Shown piece by piece: positions 11,101-22,412 of a stretch of DNA of 64,000 nt. This stretch comes from Eutypella sp. D-1. Its lineage: Eukaryota; Ascomycota; Sordariomycetes; Xylariales; Diatrypaceae. The stretch spans positions 2,203,358 to 2,267,357 of the forward strand of contig JAJTTP010000007.1 in the NCBI GenBank assembly GCA_023313575.1. The letters are read 5' to 3'. The notes below the pieces were generated by a model, which worked only from the letters and a program-made list of their open reading frames with translations, did no database searches and was not told the origin of the DNA. The position numbers were made by a program, and so were the translations under genes. Positions within the stretch are counted from its first letter, which is position 1, and each line of letters begins with the position of its first letter.

Positions 11101-14100
11101 CGTTCCCCGAGAACTTTGCCTTCAAGCTGAAGAACGGAAAGAAGGCCGCTATCTCGTACCCCTGTGTCATGTTGAACCACAAAGTGCACGCCAAGTTCAC
11201 GAATCATCAGTACCAAACCCTGGTGGACCCGATCACCCACAAGTACGAGACACACAGCGACAACTCGATCTTCTTCGAGGTCGACGGGCCGTACAAGGCC
11301 ATGATCCTGCCGACGTCCAAGGAGGAGGGCAAGAACTTGAAGAAGCGCTACGCTGTCTTCAACGACGACGGCAGCCTAGCCGAGCTCAAGGGCTTCGAGG
11401 TCAAGCGGAGAGGAGAGCTCAAGCTCATCAAGATCTTCCAGCAGCAGATCTTCAAGTTCTTCCTGGAGGGCACGACGCTGGCCGAGTGCTACGGCGCCGT
11501 CGCCAAGGTCGCGAACCGCTGGCTTGACGTGTTGCACACCAAGGGCTCAACGCTCGCCGACGAGGAGCTCATCGACCTCATTTGCGAGAACAGGAGCATG
11601 TCCAAGACCCTCGAGGAGTACGGGACCCAGAAGTCCACCTCCATCACTACCGCCAAGCGCCTGGCTGAGTTCCTGGGCGAGCAGATGGTCAAGGACAAGG
11701 GCCTCAACTGCAAGTACATCATCTGCGCCAAGCCTCGCGGCGCGCCCGTCACCGAGCGTGCCGTGCCGGTGGCCATCTTCTCTTCCGAGCCGGAGATCAA
11801 GCGGACTTTCCTGACCAAGTGGCTGAAGGAGGAACCATCTGACATGGACCCCCGAGCGCTGCTGGACTGGGACTACTACTTGGAACGTCTCGGCTCCGTT
11901 ATCCAGAAGCTAATCACCATCCCCGCCGCGCTGCAGAAGGTGCGCAACCCAGTTCCGAGGGTACCCCATCCGGACTGGCTGCAGCGCAGGATCAACATCA
12001 AGGAGGACAAGATGAAGCAGAAGAAGCTGACGGATCTGTTCGCCACCAAGGGCCCCTTGGAGGACATAACGAACCTCTCGGGGCCGAGAATGGACGACCT
12101 CGAGGATTTCGGGTCGAAGCTCCTCAAGCCGAAGAGCACCACCGCCGCCATCACGGCGTCGCAGCAACAAGCGCCGCCACCTGCGTCGACCGCCGTCAAG
12201 CGCAAGTCGCCGGAGCCCGAGAAAAGCGCCGACCCGTTCGCTGCCCTGCCCAAGGTCATGCCCGACCCGTCGGAAGACTACCCGGCTTGGCTGCAGTACC
12301 AGAAGCAGAAGTGGAAGATTCAGAAGCAGGCACGGATCCGTCGCCGCCACCTCTTCGGCGACCGTAGGGGGAACGTGGGCAGCAATATCCAGCAGACCTT
12401 CCGCAACCAGGCCGAGGTTACCTTCCGGAATACGTGGCAGTTGCTGCAGCTCCGGGCCACGGATAGCCCCGGCGTCGTGACGGCGTTCGTCCTTATCGAT
12501 AGCAAGGTGCACTCCCTGAAGATCAAGGTCCCGCGGCAGGTGTTCCTGAACCTCAAGGGCAAGGATCTGCCGGACATTGAGGTTGAGGGGTGCGACGTCG
12601 AGCAGGTCAACCACACGTTGCCGAATGGTCACCCATCAACCCACCTCTTCAAGATCACCGTCCCCGAAGATATTTACTTTGCTGAGGCGGACAAGTTCGC
12701 AATGCTGTTCAGTCATCCGAGCGTAGAAGGCGTGTACGAAAAGCAGGTCCCGCTGAACATTCGGGCCGTCCTTCAATTGGGTAACCTATGCACGATAGAC
12801 GAAAACCAGCAAGGCGTCCTGGGCAAGGGCCTTGAACACGGTTTCGACCTACAGGGACTAATGAGGCCGTTAAAGCCAAGAACATACCTCGATTCGAACC
12901 CCCTAGCCTATCTCTACATCTCACATATCACGGCTGGCGAGAGGCAGATATTCGGCCTATTCTCCTCGACGGGGGATCAGGCTCACATCGTTATTCTGCA
13001 GAGGAATAAAGACGCGAGCTCGGAGCTGCCCAACGTCACTAGGATCTACAGCGAGATGCTGACCAGACGGCAGATGGAGGGCGGGGACACCAACTGGCAG
13101 GAGTGCTTCCAGTACCAGGAGAAGCTCGCCTTCAAGGTCACGCAGGTGACTACGCGGCGCAAGGCGCACCTCGAGATCGGCGACGTGATCAGGAAGATGA
13201 AGAAGGACGAGTCGAGGCCCCTCATGCTCGTCATCCAGTCGTCCCAGCGCAACCAGCTCGTGCATGACGTCCCCAGTCTCGCCGAGCTGCCTATACTCCC
13301 GCTGCGCTACGACCAGGCCGATAGCTCGCTGCCCCCACTGGGCTGGCAGTCTATTGTCGCCAGGCGCCTTGTGACCCACTACCTCAGCCTCGGATCCTGG
13401 ATCCTGCACCTGACGGCCCTCGCCAGGTACGGCGATATCCCGCTCTGCAACTTGGAGCGCGATGACCCGAGGTTCCTGATCGACATCGCGTACGCCCGCC
13501 GTCTCCAGCTAAATAACGTGGTGCTCTGGTGGTCGCCCGGCCCGAGGCCAGACCATGCAGGCTATGAGCAGGATGACGTGACGGGACCACTGGATACTGT
13601 GACGATGCCTTCGGTTAATAACCCCGGCACGTACGCCTCGGTCTGCATCGACCTCGAGATTCGCAACCTGGCCATCAACACCATCCTCACGTCGTCATTA
13701 ATCAACGAGCTCGAGGGCGCAGACTCCGTCGCCTTCAACCCCGCGGGCGACTCCTCGGCAGCGGCAGACGGCTCCGACATGCTGCAATCGGAGAACGCGT
13801 TCGCGAACGCAGGCGTGCTGGTGCTGCGCGAGATGGTGAAGTCGTGGTGGGCCGAGGCGTGCAAGGGCAGCCCCATGGCGGACATCCTGGTGCAACACCT
13901 AGTACGCTGGGTCGAGTCGCCGGACTCCTTCATGTACGACCGGGCGCTACACTACTACGTGCAGACGATGAGCCGCAAGGCGCTGCTGCAGCTGATGGCG
14001 GACTTCCGGCGCGTGGGGTCGCAGGTGGTGTTCGCGAGCGCGAACCGGCTACTGCTGCAGACGACCAAGTCCGAGGTGGGCAACGCGTACGCGTACAGCC

Positions 14101-15344
14101 AGTACATCCTCAAGAGCATCAAGGGCAAGCCGCTGTTCCACTTCATCGACCTCGAGATCCGCGAGTACTGGGACTACCTGGTGTGGTACGACGAGTTCAA
14201 CTACGGCGGCCGCGCGTGCCAGGAGGTCATCGAGGCAGACCACCAGGACCTCGCCACCGTCATGTGCTGGCAGATGAAGACCTTCCTGCCCCCCCGCCTC
14301 CAGGACACCTTCCAGCACTGGGTCGTCGAGTTCATCCAGCTCATGCACGGCCTCAAGCGCCCCCTCCACCAGCTCCAGGGCGGCGACCCCAACTCCACCC
14401 CGCGCCTCACCCAGCTGCCCCTGCACCTTCGCAACGGCGCCGGCGCCGGCGGCGCACCGGGCGCCACCCAGATCGCCATCGGTGGGCCTGACGGCGACCA
14501 GCCCGCCATCATCCTCACCAAGGACTTCGAGCGCCCGCTCAAGAAGGAGATCAAGGCGCTCGTGTCGACGCAAGCGCGCGAGCTCCTACATCCAGAACTT
14601 GCGTCCGACTGGAGCTTCCCGGTACTGCCGGGGAATAGCCACTTGGAGACGCCACAGGGACAGAAGTCGGCGTCCTCGTCCTCCTCGAAGGGGGCCAAGG
14701 GGGATAACCGCAACGCGGTACTAGAGCTCGTCAAGTACCTGATGCAGGTGCTGTCGCTAGACAAGAACATCGCGATGGAGGCGCGACTTTTGCGCAAGGA
14801 GCTGCTCGCGATCTTCGACGTGCGCGAGTTCAGCCGCGACGCCGCCTTCCGCAACCCTAGCGCCAGCCTCAAGGTCCGCCAGTGGAGCTGTCCCGAATGC
14901 ACCCTCGCGCGCGACTGGGACCTGTGCCGCGACGAGGCGCTGCTCCCGGACCTGGGCACCAGCACGCGGGGTAACGATCATGCCGCAGGAGGAGTAGACC
15001 AGCAGCAGCAGGACACCGAGGCACTGCGCAGGGCGGCGCAGAACCGACCCTGGCGGTGCGGATACTGCGAGGCGGAGCTGGATCGGCTGGCGGTCGAGGA
15101 GCGGCTGCTCGCGGACGTCCAGGCCGCCGTCGTGCAGTGGACGACGCAGGACGTGCGGTGCGCGCGCTGCAGCGCCTTCCGCGTCAACGAGTTCATGGAC
15201 CACTGCGTCTGCAGCGGGCCCTGGGCCGAGACTGTGCCCCGCGACGACCTCCTCGCGACCCTCCGCGTCTACCGCGGCGTCGCCGATTGGTTCGGCCTCC
15301 GCATGCTCGGCGCCCTTGTTGGTGAGGTCTTGGAGGGCTTGTGA
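8188..15344 (+). CDS. POL2: DNA polymerase epsilon catalytic subunit A
   Basis: Leading-strand replicative polymerase with 3'-5' proofreading, nuclear. Three exons: 8188-8858, 8992-9137, 9205-15344; introns of 133 and 67 nt (donors GTAAGT and GTGAGT); total 2318 aa. The second join restores VMIDMDIRVGKWY. Exonuclease motifs: Exo I AFDIETTK (D309, E311), Exo II YNGDFFDWP, Exo III EYSVSDAVATYY. Polymerase motifs: A LDVASMYPN (D659), B KVILNSFYGYVMRKG, C ELDTDGIWC (D894, D896). Cysteines of the CysX cluster (C-x2-C-x8-C near CAACDFNRPGKTC, plus CQREN) fit the Fe-S site of Pol epsilon. The inactive second polymerase-like half follows, and the C-terminus has two Cys modules, CPEC...CGYC from residue ~2168 and CARC...CVC, used to bind the B subunit. 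The N-terminal ~30 residues and a Gly/Ser patch near residue 95 are low complexity. All catalytic residues are present. Confidence 0.97.
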
Positions 15345-15867
15345 TTTGATCTTACTTAGGAGGGCTTGTTGCCGGGCTGGTTGGGGGGTTTAATGAGTGG
15401 GCGATGAGGAAAGGCATGTTATGCATCTTTTGAATCGGATCATGGAATGGAGTTCGGCGCTTTGCATTTCCAGTATTTGGCCTTAAGGTTTCCGTCGCGT
15501 ACATATATTCATAGCAGTTAAACGTCGCGTGTTTTACGTTGGTACACAAGCATAGAAGTAGGTAATGACGGTTGAACGAAGGTCATCATACAAGATACAC
15601 TCTATATACGGATTTCATTCTCTGATTAAGGGTTGTAAATGAATGTCTTCCAGCAAGTCTCGCTCCGGCTATCTAGATAAAACAGCTATTGACGGGTCCT
15701 AAACACTTGACGGGCGGAAATGGTAACCTAACTTCGCCAGGACGAAGATGGTGCTAACAGTGAAAGGGGTTGCGGGGACGGTGGAACCCTCTCGCCTCTA
15801 GCGTAACTTGTTGACCATGGAACCAGACCATCGCAATCCTTTGGACAACCCCCTTCTTCTTCACCAT
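15345..15867. other. Convergent 3' intergenic region POL2 / DUF1996
   Basis: 523 bp between convergent stop codons, probably both 3' UTRs. No gene, RNA or repeat seen. Confidence 0.5.
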
Positions 15868-17076
15868 TTACATGCCAGGAAGTGCATCAAGCCCTGTCAA
15901 GCGTGTTAGCTTCAAAAGGAGAGAAGGTTTCAAATACCCGATGATTTTTGACTTACAGCCATCGAAGTTCTCGCCGACCATGTCGGGGACCTTGCATTGG
16001 TTCTGCTGGGCGATGGACTGGGTCTTGAGCATGGGGGCGGAGACGTAGGTGTGTCCGTCCATAGCGCGCTGCAGCGAGTCGTCCTTCCAGCCGAAAACGT
16101 AGTCAGCGTGGCTAGCGTAGCCGGTAGGGTCGCCGGTGGACCAGACGAAGGGCTGGTTGCCATCGGCGAAGTCGGCCGGGTCGACATTGTTGAACTGGCG
16201 GGTATCCCACATGGTCTCGAGCAGGATCTGCGGCAGGCGCACGGGGTGGGTAGAGGGGCACGGCCCGCCGGACTCGAAGGTCCCGCTCTCCGGGTACGCG
16301 ACGTGGTCCTGGTGGTTCGGCGAGTCGAGGTTCACGCCGTCCCAGCACGTCGGGAACCGGTGGTTCGCCATGATGCCGCCCGGGCACGGCCGCCGCGGGA
16401 AATCGATCGATTCCGGCGCCCGTGTCCCCTGGTTCTCCATGCAGATGTACGTCAGTTGTCGGAACTTACGCGCCTGCTCCCGGTTGTCGAACGTCGCATC
16501 CCCGACGAGCATCCGGAACCCCGGCTTGAAAGCCGTCACGTCCGACCGCTGCGCCGTGTCGAACAAAGCGTCCGACATGTAGTAGACGACCTAGAAAGGG
16601 GATTCGCGTTAGCCACCGCGATTAGGACCACCTCCCTGCGAGGCTCGCACTTACCATGCCCCCTTGAGTACCTTCCATGCCGGCCTGGGCTATCTGCGGG
16701 ACGCGCTTAAACGTGCCGTTCTTCGCTTTGTAGTAGATGACGGCAGTCCAGTAGTTAGAGAAGTCCTCGGTGAACTGGCAGCTAGTGCAGGTCGACAGGC
16801 TCGGCAGATCATGTGTGTCCGGTGACATCGAGATGTTGAACGAATCCTACGAGTCGCTAGTTAGCCGGCCCTTCCGCCGAACTTCGACGGGCAAGGGTAA
16901 GGGGGCTGAAAACGTACGCCTCCGATGATCTGGTGGAGATGGCTCGACGGGTTGATGCCCGGCTGCACCAACGGGTCCAGGCGCTGCACGGTCAGCTGCG
17001 AGCAGCCGAACCGAAGCAGCGCGCTCGCTGGCGCGAAAAGACCCAAGGCCGCGGCGACGAGGTTGCTTAGCTGCAT
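15868..17076 (-). CDS. Secreted DUF1996-domain protein
   Basis: Four exons on the minus strand: 17076-16918, 16846-16655, 16590-15957, 15893-15868; introns of 71, 64 and 63 nt; total 336 aa, phases consistent. Residues 1-19 form a signal peptide (MQLSNLVAAALGLFAPASA). The mature protein has the DUF1996 pattern: FGCSQL, a His pair in SSHLHQIIGG, DSFNISM after the first join, CTSCQFTEDFSNYWTAV, YYKAKNGTF, GMEGTQGGM, FPRRPCPGG, FPTCWDGVNLDSPNHQDHVAYP, CPSTHPVRLPQIL, and DYVFGWKDDSLQRAMD. The last exon adds only WLDALPGM. The family is secreted in many ascomycetes and often linked to WSC domains; no WSC domain is present and no biochemical function can be assigned. The first donor is GTACGT. Confidence 0.88.
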
Positions 17077-18205
17077 ATTGACAATTGAAGTTTTTCTTCA
17101 ACTCTGCGGTAGAGGTGAAAGACGACACTGGGTTCCTAGTGAAAGTAGCCTAACGAGAGGTGGGAAGGGGGGACACGATAATAACACTTCTAGAAGGTCG
17201 TGTCTCGTCCACAGCTGATGCTTCGCCTCTCTGATGCACCTACTCATTGCCGTCTCTTCCCGAGCCTAGTAAGGCCGACATGACTGCCGCGTCTCGGGGA
17301 ATATTATCTCGTTAATATACGCAAGCGCTTTTGATAGGCGAGCGCGCATGACCTGGATACCGGGTAATGTGGAGTGTGCTATGCTACTGGCCCGGGACTT
17401 GCATGTCAACGTCAAAGTGTTATAGGTGTTATATAAGGAGGCACACCATGGATGGCTTCGCCTAGCTTAGGCGGATATGACAAAGATTGATCTACATAGT
17501 TATCTGTTATAACACAACGTATGCGCACGATATATTAACCAAAATGTTCATCTATTTTGATAACTCCTATCATCAGGGGGAGTTGGCTGTGTTTTCAGTA
17601 AGACGTGTAGGCATTCCCGATGAACTGGGACTCAAATTTCACATGCCCAAAATTCTCGAGACAGTGGGAGAGATTGGTGCCGAGTAGTTGATGTAAAAGC
17701 CTCCTTGAAGTTGCGGGAGTCTCGAACTTTCACGCCTCGTCGTTATTTCCAATCACTGTGGTAGCTGGACATGCTTCCAAGAAGTCGAGCCGGATTCTAA
17801 TTCAGAACCATGGTACGCTCGGCCATGGCCAAGAAACCTTTTTTATTTTTGACCTCCCCGCATGAACAACGATATATAATATAATGAGCTTGCCCTTCTC
17901 GACAAATGAGGAGACACGGATGACTCTCGACGACCAGTCAGGTTAGGAAGGAAATCCCCGGTTGCACCTGATGCGCTCGGCTAATATCGATGTTGGGCGC
18001 GCCGAGACTTGTTAATAACTTCGACGAACAAGAATCCGGATTTCTGAACTACATTTGATGTCACGTAGCCCACTTCAATCATGGGTTATTTATGAGTTCT
18101 GCTGGCGAGATTGAGTTGTAAATGGCTTCACCCCGATCTTCACACACCTCCTCACAACGCTTCACGACATAGACAGACAGAAGACCATATCGCAAATCAA
18201 TCACG
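17077..18205. other. Intergenic region, no gene recognised
   Basis: 1.1 kb upstream of both the DUF1996 gene (minus) and the small cysteine-rich gene (plus). No coherent coding stretch. It is moderately AT-rich and has a TATATAAGG at about 17432 that belongs to no recognised gene. Confidence 0.45.
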
Positions 18206-18550
18206 ATGAGACTACTCTCACTCGCATCCATGTCTCTGCTGCTCGGGATTTCCCTTGGTCAACAGTTCCCGGAGTGCACGCGGGAGCTGGCGGAGACTGA
18301 CGAGTGCGCCGACGTCATAAACGCCAACGCCTGCTATAATCAGTTCCGCTTCAGGGACCGGCAGACTCTGACATGCATCGGAGGGACTGACGACAACGAC
18401 AGGATTAGGAAGGTAGGGAAGACTTCTTTTATCTTGCCAAAGAGGCGCTCTGCACAGCTTGCTAACTGTCAGGTCTAGGCGTGTCAGTGTTGTAGCTGTG
18501 TCGGCACTGTAATGTGCAACTGGGTGGTGCAGCAGCGATTCCAGTGTTAG
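18206..18550 (+). CDS. Small cysteine-rich secreted protein (effector-like candidate)
   Basis: Two exons, 18206-18412 and 18479-18550, phase 0, 66-nt intron (GTAGGG donor, GCTAAC branch site, TAG acceptor at 18476-18478); 92 aa. Without splicing the frame ends two codons before exon 2 in a non-cysteine tail; using the earlier CAG acceptor (18470-18472) would give an immediate stop, so the second AG is chosen because it adds a Cys-dense tail. Residues 1-19 are a signal peptide (MRLLSLASMSLLLGISLGQ). The ~73-residue mature chain has ten cysteines, including the cluster ACQCCSC and the ending RFQC, consistent with five disulfides. No domain recognised. It sits alone in gene-poor DNA, as fungal effectors often do; toxicity or host interaction cannot be inferred from sequence alone. 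Confidence 0.6.
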
Positions 18551-18919
18551 GGCGACGAAGTGGGTATGAAAAGGAGTAGCAAAGGGGTGGAACTAAGGGT
18601 GCACATGTGAAGCTCTAGCACTCGGCTCACTTGGGGGGATTCAACTAGTTCATTTCCTTTTTTTCTTCCGTATCTACTGGTACGTGTGGGATGAACTGCT
18701 CGTGGACAGGCCTGTACGTGGTGGAAAGGAATCAAGATAATCATGTTGGAACTATAGCCGTGATAAGTCATAAACGCTATGAATGCACCAACCCAGTTAA
18801 ATAACCCGTCTACGGTTTCGGAGGAAACCAAAGGCCCTAACGCGACGTTAGAAAAAGACTAGATGTTCTCTCCCACTTCGTAAGATGAATTCGTAACGAA
18901 AACGACAAGCCCGCTATAC
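18551..18919. other. Intergenic, nothing recognised
   Basis: 369 bp between convergent genes; no RNA, repeat or ORF supported. Confidence 0.45.
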
Positions 18920-19708
18920 CTAATATGCCCCAATGTCCAACTCTGGGAAGAGGGGCTCTTCGGCAACTCCCAGTATATCGTCGTCTAGTACTGACGACGG
19001 CACCACATTGCAGTCATAACCCGGGCCTTCTGATTTGAGTGGAGTCGTGAGAAAGTCTTCTTCTGTGCTTTTGCTGACCTGTTCCCGGGATATTACTGGC
19101 AGCTCCCACGCTCGCTCCTGATCCGGGGCCGAGACCTTCTGCCTCTTCGGCTGATAAGAGGTGCCGTTTCCCCCGTCACTTCCCATAACCCGACGTTGGC
19201 GCTTTCGCTTTGTTTGCTGCTGCTGCTGTTGCTGCTGCATCTCTCCTTCCCGAACCTCTTCCTCAAAACTGTGCTTCGAGGGCGATGTGAGAGGATTGAC
19301 GTCATTGGCGACGGGGTGCCCGACGTGCTTGAGGATCGCTCGGCGCCCATTCTGATGCCAGCCCTCCTTGACAGTAGGGACTTCCCAGTTCCCAGGCGCT
19401 CCGGGCACGCCAATCCAGATGGAGGCGTCGACGCGCAGGAAGCTTTCGCCATTCAGCGAGCTGATCTGGTTCATGAGGAGAGTGGGCGGCTCATCGGGGT
19501 TCTGCAGCATGTCCTTCACAGCATTGACGAGTACGGTCTGCGTGTGGTCATTCGTGTTCACGGGCTCCGTATCCCGGAGGAATTCTGCCAAGTGGTCGTC
19601 GATCTGCATGTCGCCGTCTATGGTGACGGCGATGTTGAAGCTGAGGCCGGCATGCTTCTTCTTCGTGGTTGAGCGGCTTCTTCTAGATGGCTGGCCATGA
19701 TGCGACAT
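18920..19708 (-). CDS. Hypothetical nuclear-type protein with Gln tract
   Basis: Single exon, 262 aa, not recognised. I start at the ATG at 19708 (MSHHGQPSRRSRS), not at the in-frame ATG 19 codons earlier, because the upstream extension is hydrophobic and out of character with the rest. A basic N-terminus is followed by a small compact region (LSFNIAVTIDGDMQIDDHLAEF, then SFLRVDASIWIGVPGAPGNW, WHQNGRRAILKHVG) that looks like the folded part. Then come a pure Gln tract of eight, the basic patch KRKRQRR (nuclear-signal-like), and an acidic C-terminus. A DNA- or chromatin-associated role is possible but unsupported beyond composition. Confidence 0.6.
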   Translation of the reverse strand: MSHHGQPSRRSRSTTKKKHAGLSFNIAVTIDGDMQIDDHLAEFLRDTEPVNTNDHTQTVLVNAVKDMLQNPDEPPTLLMNQISSLNGESFLRVDASIWIGVPGAPGNWEVPTVKEGWHQNGRRAILKHVGHPVANDVNPLTSPSKHSFEEEVREGEMQQQQQQQQTKRKRQRRVMGSDGGNGTSYQPKRQKVSAPDQERAWELPVISREQVSKSTEEDFLTTPLKSEGPGYDCNVVPSSVLDDDILGVAEEPLFPELDIGAY

Positions 19709-20807
19709 CGTGTGGCAGAAGAGTTTTGGGCTGAGTTGATTGATTAGAAGTAGCGATGTAATCACCCATATAAAACAGATAAGTGGCCTAAGGAGCAGAT
19801 GTCACTATCTGGGAGACTAAAGCGAGCACATGTTATGATAAATAGGTAGTTAATGTGTCGGTTCCACACGCCAGGTGTCTCCCGACATCACCTTCAGCTC
19901 CGTTGTCAAGCATGTTGGTGGTTGGCGGGTTGTAAGTTGACGGTTGCCCCTGTTGCCTGTCTGGCATTCTCTATATTGCTTCACCACGTAGTTGGCTGGT
20001 AAGAAGAGGCAAAACGCCTGTATTCATTGCTAACTGGCCGAAGTAAGAGAGCCACGGATACACGAGCGCTGGCTTATCGCTGTTTTTGACGTTCACTATC
20101 CCCGTCTCCTTTGTCCCTAGAGCACCACTGCAACATCAGTAATAATTCAGCATCGAGTATTTCTTTGTCGCAATACGATCACTTGAATTGAGACCGGAAA
20201 CGGAAACTGGGCCGTAGTAGCGCGATACACAAAGGCTCCCCTAGCGACCAACATAATCAATGTGCCTCTTCGGGTGATGCCGTTAAGCGACCGAGCAGAG
20301 CATCACAGAGTCGTGCAGTCCCCGTAGCTATCAAGGAGCGATATCTATTATCATATTACATTTGATAGCAGAGATTAGTTAGTTCCAGAGATGAGCCTAT
20401 CCGGGGTCTTGATGTATGACAACATACTTAAGGAATGACGTGTCACCTGGGAGCCGTAATATGCCCTTGTAACACTCTTCATCCCACCAGCACACAGCAC
20501 GGAATGAACAGAAGCACAATTCTTCCAGGTGGAAGGCGTCAATTTACGAAATAATAAACTGAATTGAAAGGCACTGTATCTCTATATTCCGTAGCGACCC
20601 AGTAATATCGATCATTACCACATAACCGGGGGTCGATCACCTGCCCCTTATCCATTCCCCACTCCATGCCTATGAATCCCCTCCTTTACAAAACTCCGTG
20701 ACTCCAAAACCATGCATATAATGAACAACCACTGCACTATACATATTGCAGAATCTCAACATCCGCCCATGAAGAAAAGATACAGGGGACGAGTTACCGG
20801 CGCGCTC
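19709..20807. other. Intergenic region, no gene recognised
   Basis: 1.1 kb with many short frames only; promoter of the 262-aa gene on the left and the 3' side of the secreted-protein gene on the right. No RNA gene or repeat recognised. Confidence 0.45.
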
Positions 20808-21269
20808 TCACGAGCTGCCACCCGCCACAGCGCCCGACGAGCCCAGGCGACGCGAGCTCGGGTCCTTGAGCTCGCAGGCGACGGCCCTGAGGATAAAGGC
20901 GCCGAGGGCAAGCACGTTAGCGTCATCGTCGCCATCCTCAAAGCCGAAAGAATCCGTAACCGCGCCGTTATCGCCGCGGCCCTGGCACTGGACGAGGCGG
21001 GCGAGGCCGCCCCGGTCCTCGAGCCGGATGCCCGTAAAGTCGCGCGCGTTGTCTTCGTTGATCTTGATGATGTTCCCTTTGATGACGTCGAGCGTCACTG
21101 ATATGTCGTCCCCCTTGTTCGCTATCAGCGTCAGGTTGACCGTCGTGCTCTGCCTGCCCTGTGGCGATGTCGGTGTTGTGACGGTCGCAGCGCTGTCGCC
21201 TCTGGCGGGGAGGGCGGCGGCGGCGTTGGCGCTGGCGAGGGTGGCCAGTAGGATGGTGGTGAACTGCAT
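20808..21269 (-). CDS. Small putative secreted protein, unknown
   Basis: Single exon, 153 aa. Residues 1-20 are a signal peptide (MQFTTILLATLASANAAAAL) followed by a possible dibasic-free propeptide. The mature chain is hydrophilic, with NLTLIANKGDDISVTLDVIKG and GNIIKINEDNARDFTGI segments rich in beta-type alternation and only two cysteines. The tail is Ser/Gly-rich. No family recognised. A TATTTATA sequence lies ~46 bp upstream of the start on the coding strand (21315-21322), a plausible TATA element. The reading frame has typical high-GC third positions, which supports its being a gene. Confidence 0.55.
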   Translation of the reverse strand: MQFTTILLATLASANAAAALPARGDSAATVTTPTSPQGRQSTTVNLTLIANKGDDISVTLDVIKGNIIKINEDNARDFTGIRLEDRGGLARLVQCQGRGDNGAVTDSFGFEDGDDDANVLALGAFILRAVACELKDPSSRRLGSSGAVAGGSS

Positions 21270-22412
21270 TGTGATTATAGGGTTTGGGGTAATGTATATG
21301 CTTTGATAGTGAAGTATAAATAGCGGCGTTTCAATATTGTAAAACGTGGCTCAGTGTCGCTGATGTGAAGTTGCTGTTGATATGCTCGAAAACCGCCAGA
21401 GTGGAGGGGGAAGTGGTCGTTTATATAGCTAGATTCTCCTCTATTATCACTGACACCATATTTTAAGCTCCTCCATACTGTAAGGCGATTTCGCGTGAAG
21501 TAGAATTGTATAGGTAAGGCACAGCCGCAACATCCAGAATTCTACGCCGCAGACTAAATATAGATGTACCGCGTGAACTGATATGCCGAACAAAACTGCT
21601 GTAGACCCCCCCGAGAGTGAATGAAAAAGAAAGTACGGGACCTTACAACTTCCGAGTGGCTAACTAACATCTGGTATCTATATTTACTGATTGTAATTCT
21701 CGGATGGTGGGAAGGGGTTACACCGGGACACGCGGGAAAAGGAGGCTTAGGTGGCCGGCACCGCGGCGTTCCGTGGTAAGCCGGCATTCCACGCAAGGGG
21801 GTTGGCACGGCCGACCCTTGGTTCTTGTCCCGATTTACATATGGTCCATTAATAGCTCTCATCGTTGGACAGACGAATCCGGTGGTCCCTATTTTTGTCG
21901 TTCTCGTCACCGTGTAGCTGGGTGAGCATTATCAAGACGTCTCCTTGCCTTACCCTTACTTAATGCTAGCTGCAAGCATCTCCCTCCAGTGGATATTTTC
22001 GACATCAAGTTGTTAGTGTAGCTCATAGCCTCTAAAAACTAAGATAATTCCTGCGCGCCAAGGTCTGAGGGGTATGACTTCTCCAAGTGGGAGGAGGTCA
22101 CGTAACATATCCAGACGACGATGATTCTAGCCTCTCCCAAGTGCTTCTAGCACCGACCCAGAGCCGATCAGTGTGAAAGGCGTTACAAGAGGTTGAATCA
22201 AAATTGATAATGTCTATATCCAAGTCTGCTTTTGATACATAATGAATCGAAGATTAGACCCAAGTCCTCGCTAGATATAATGCCAACGCCAATAATCCCT
22301 TTTTAAGGCAAGTTGAGGGTGCGCTGAGGGCTGTTCTTCACCTGACTGGCAGGGCTTGTCACTATTATTCACGGTCGACTGCTACCGAAGAAGGGGACTT
22401 TTGCTGTCCGAA
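21270..22412. other. Intergenic region, no gene recognised
   Basis: 1.1 kb between two minus-strand genes. Only short incoherent frames; no repeat family or RNA gene recognised. Confidence 0.45.
21315..21322 (-). promoter_or_regulatory. TATA-like element for the 153-aa secreted protein
   Basis: TATTTATA on the minus strand, 46 bp before the ATG at 21269; position is close for a TATA box, so this is a weak call. Confidence 0.3.
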
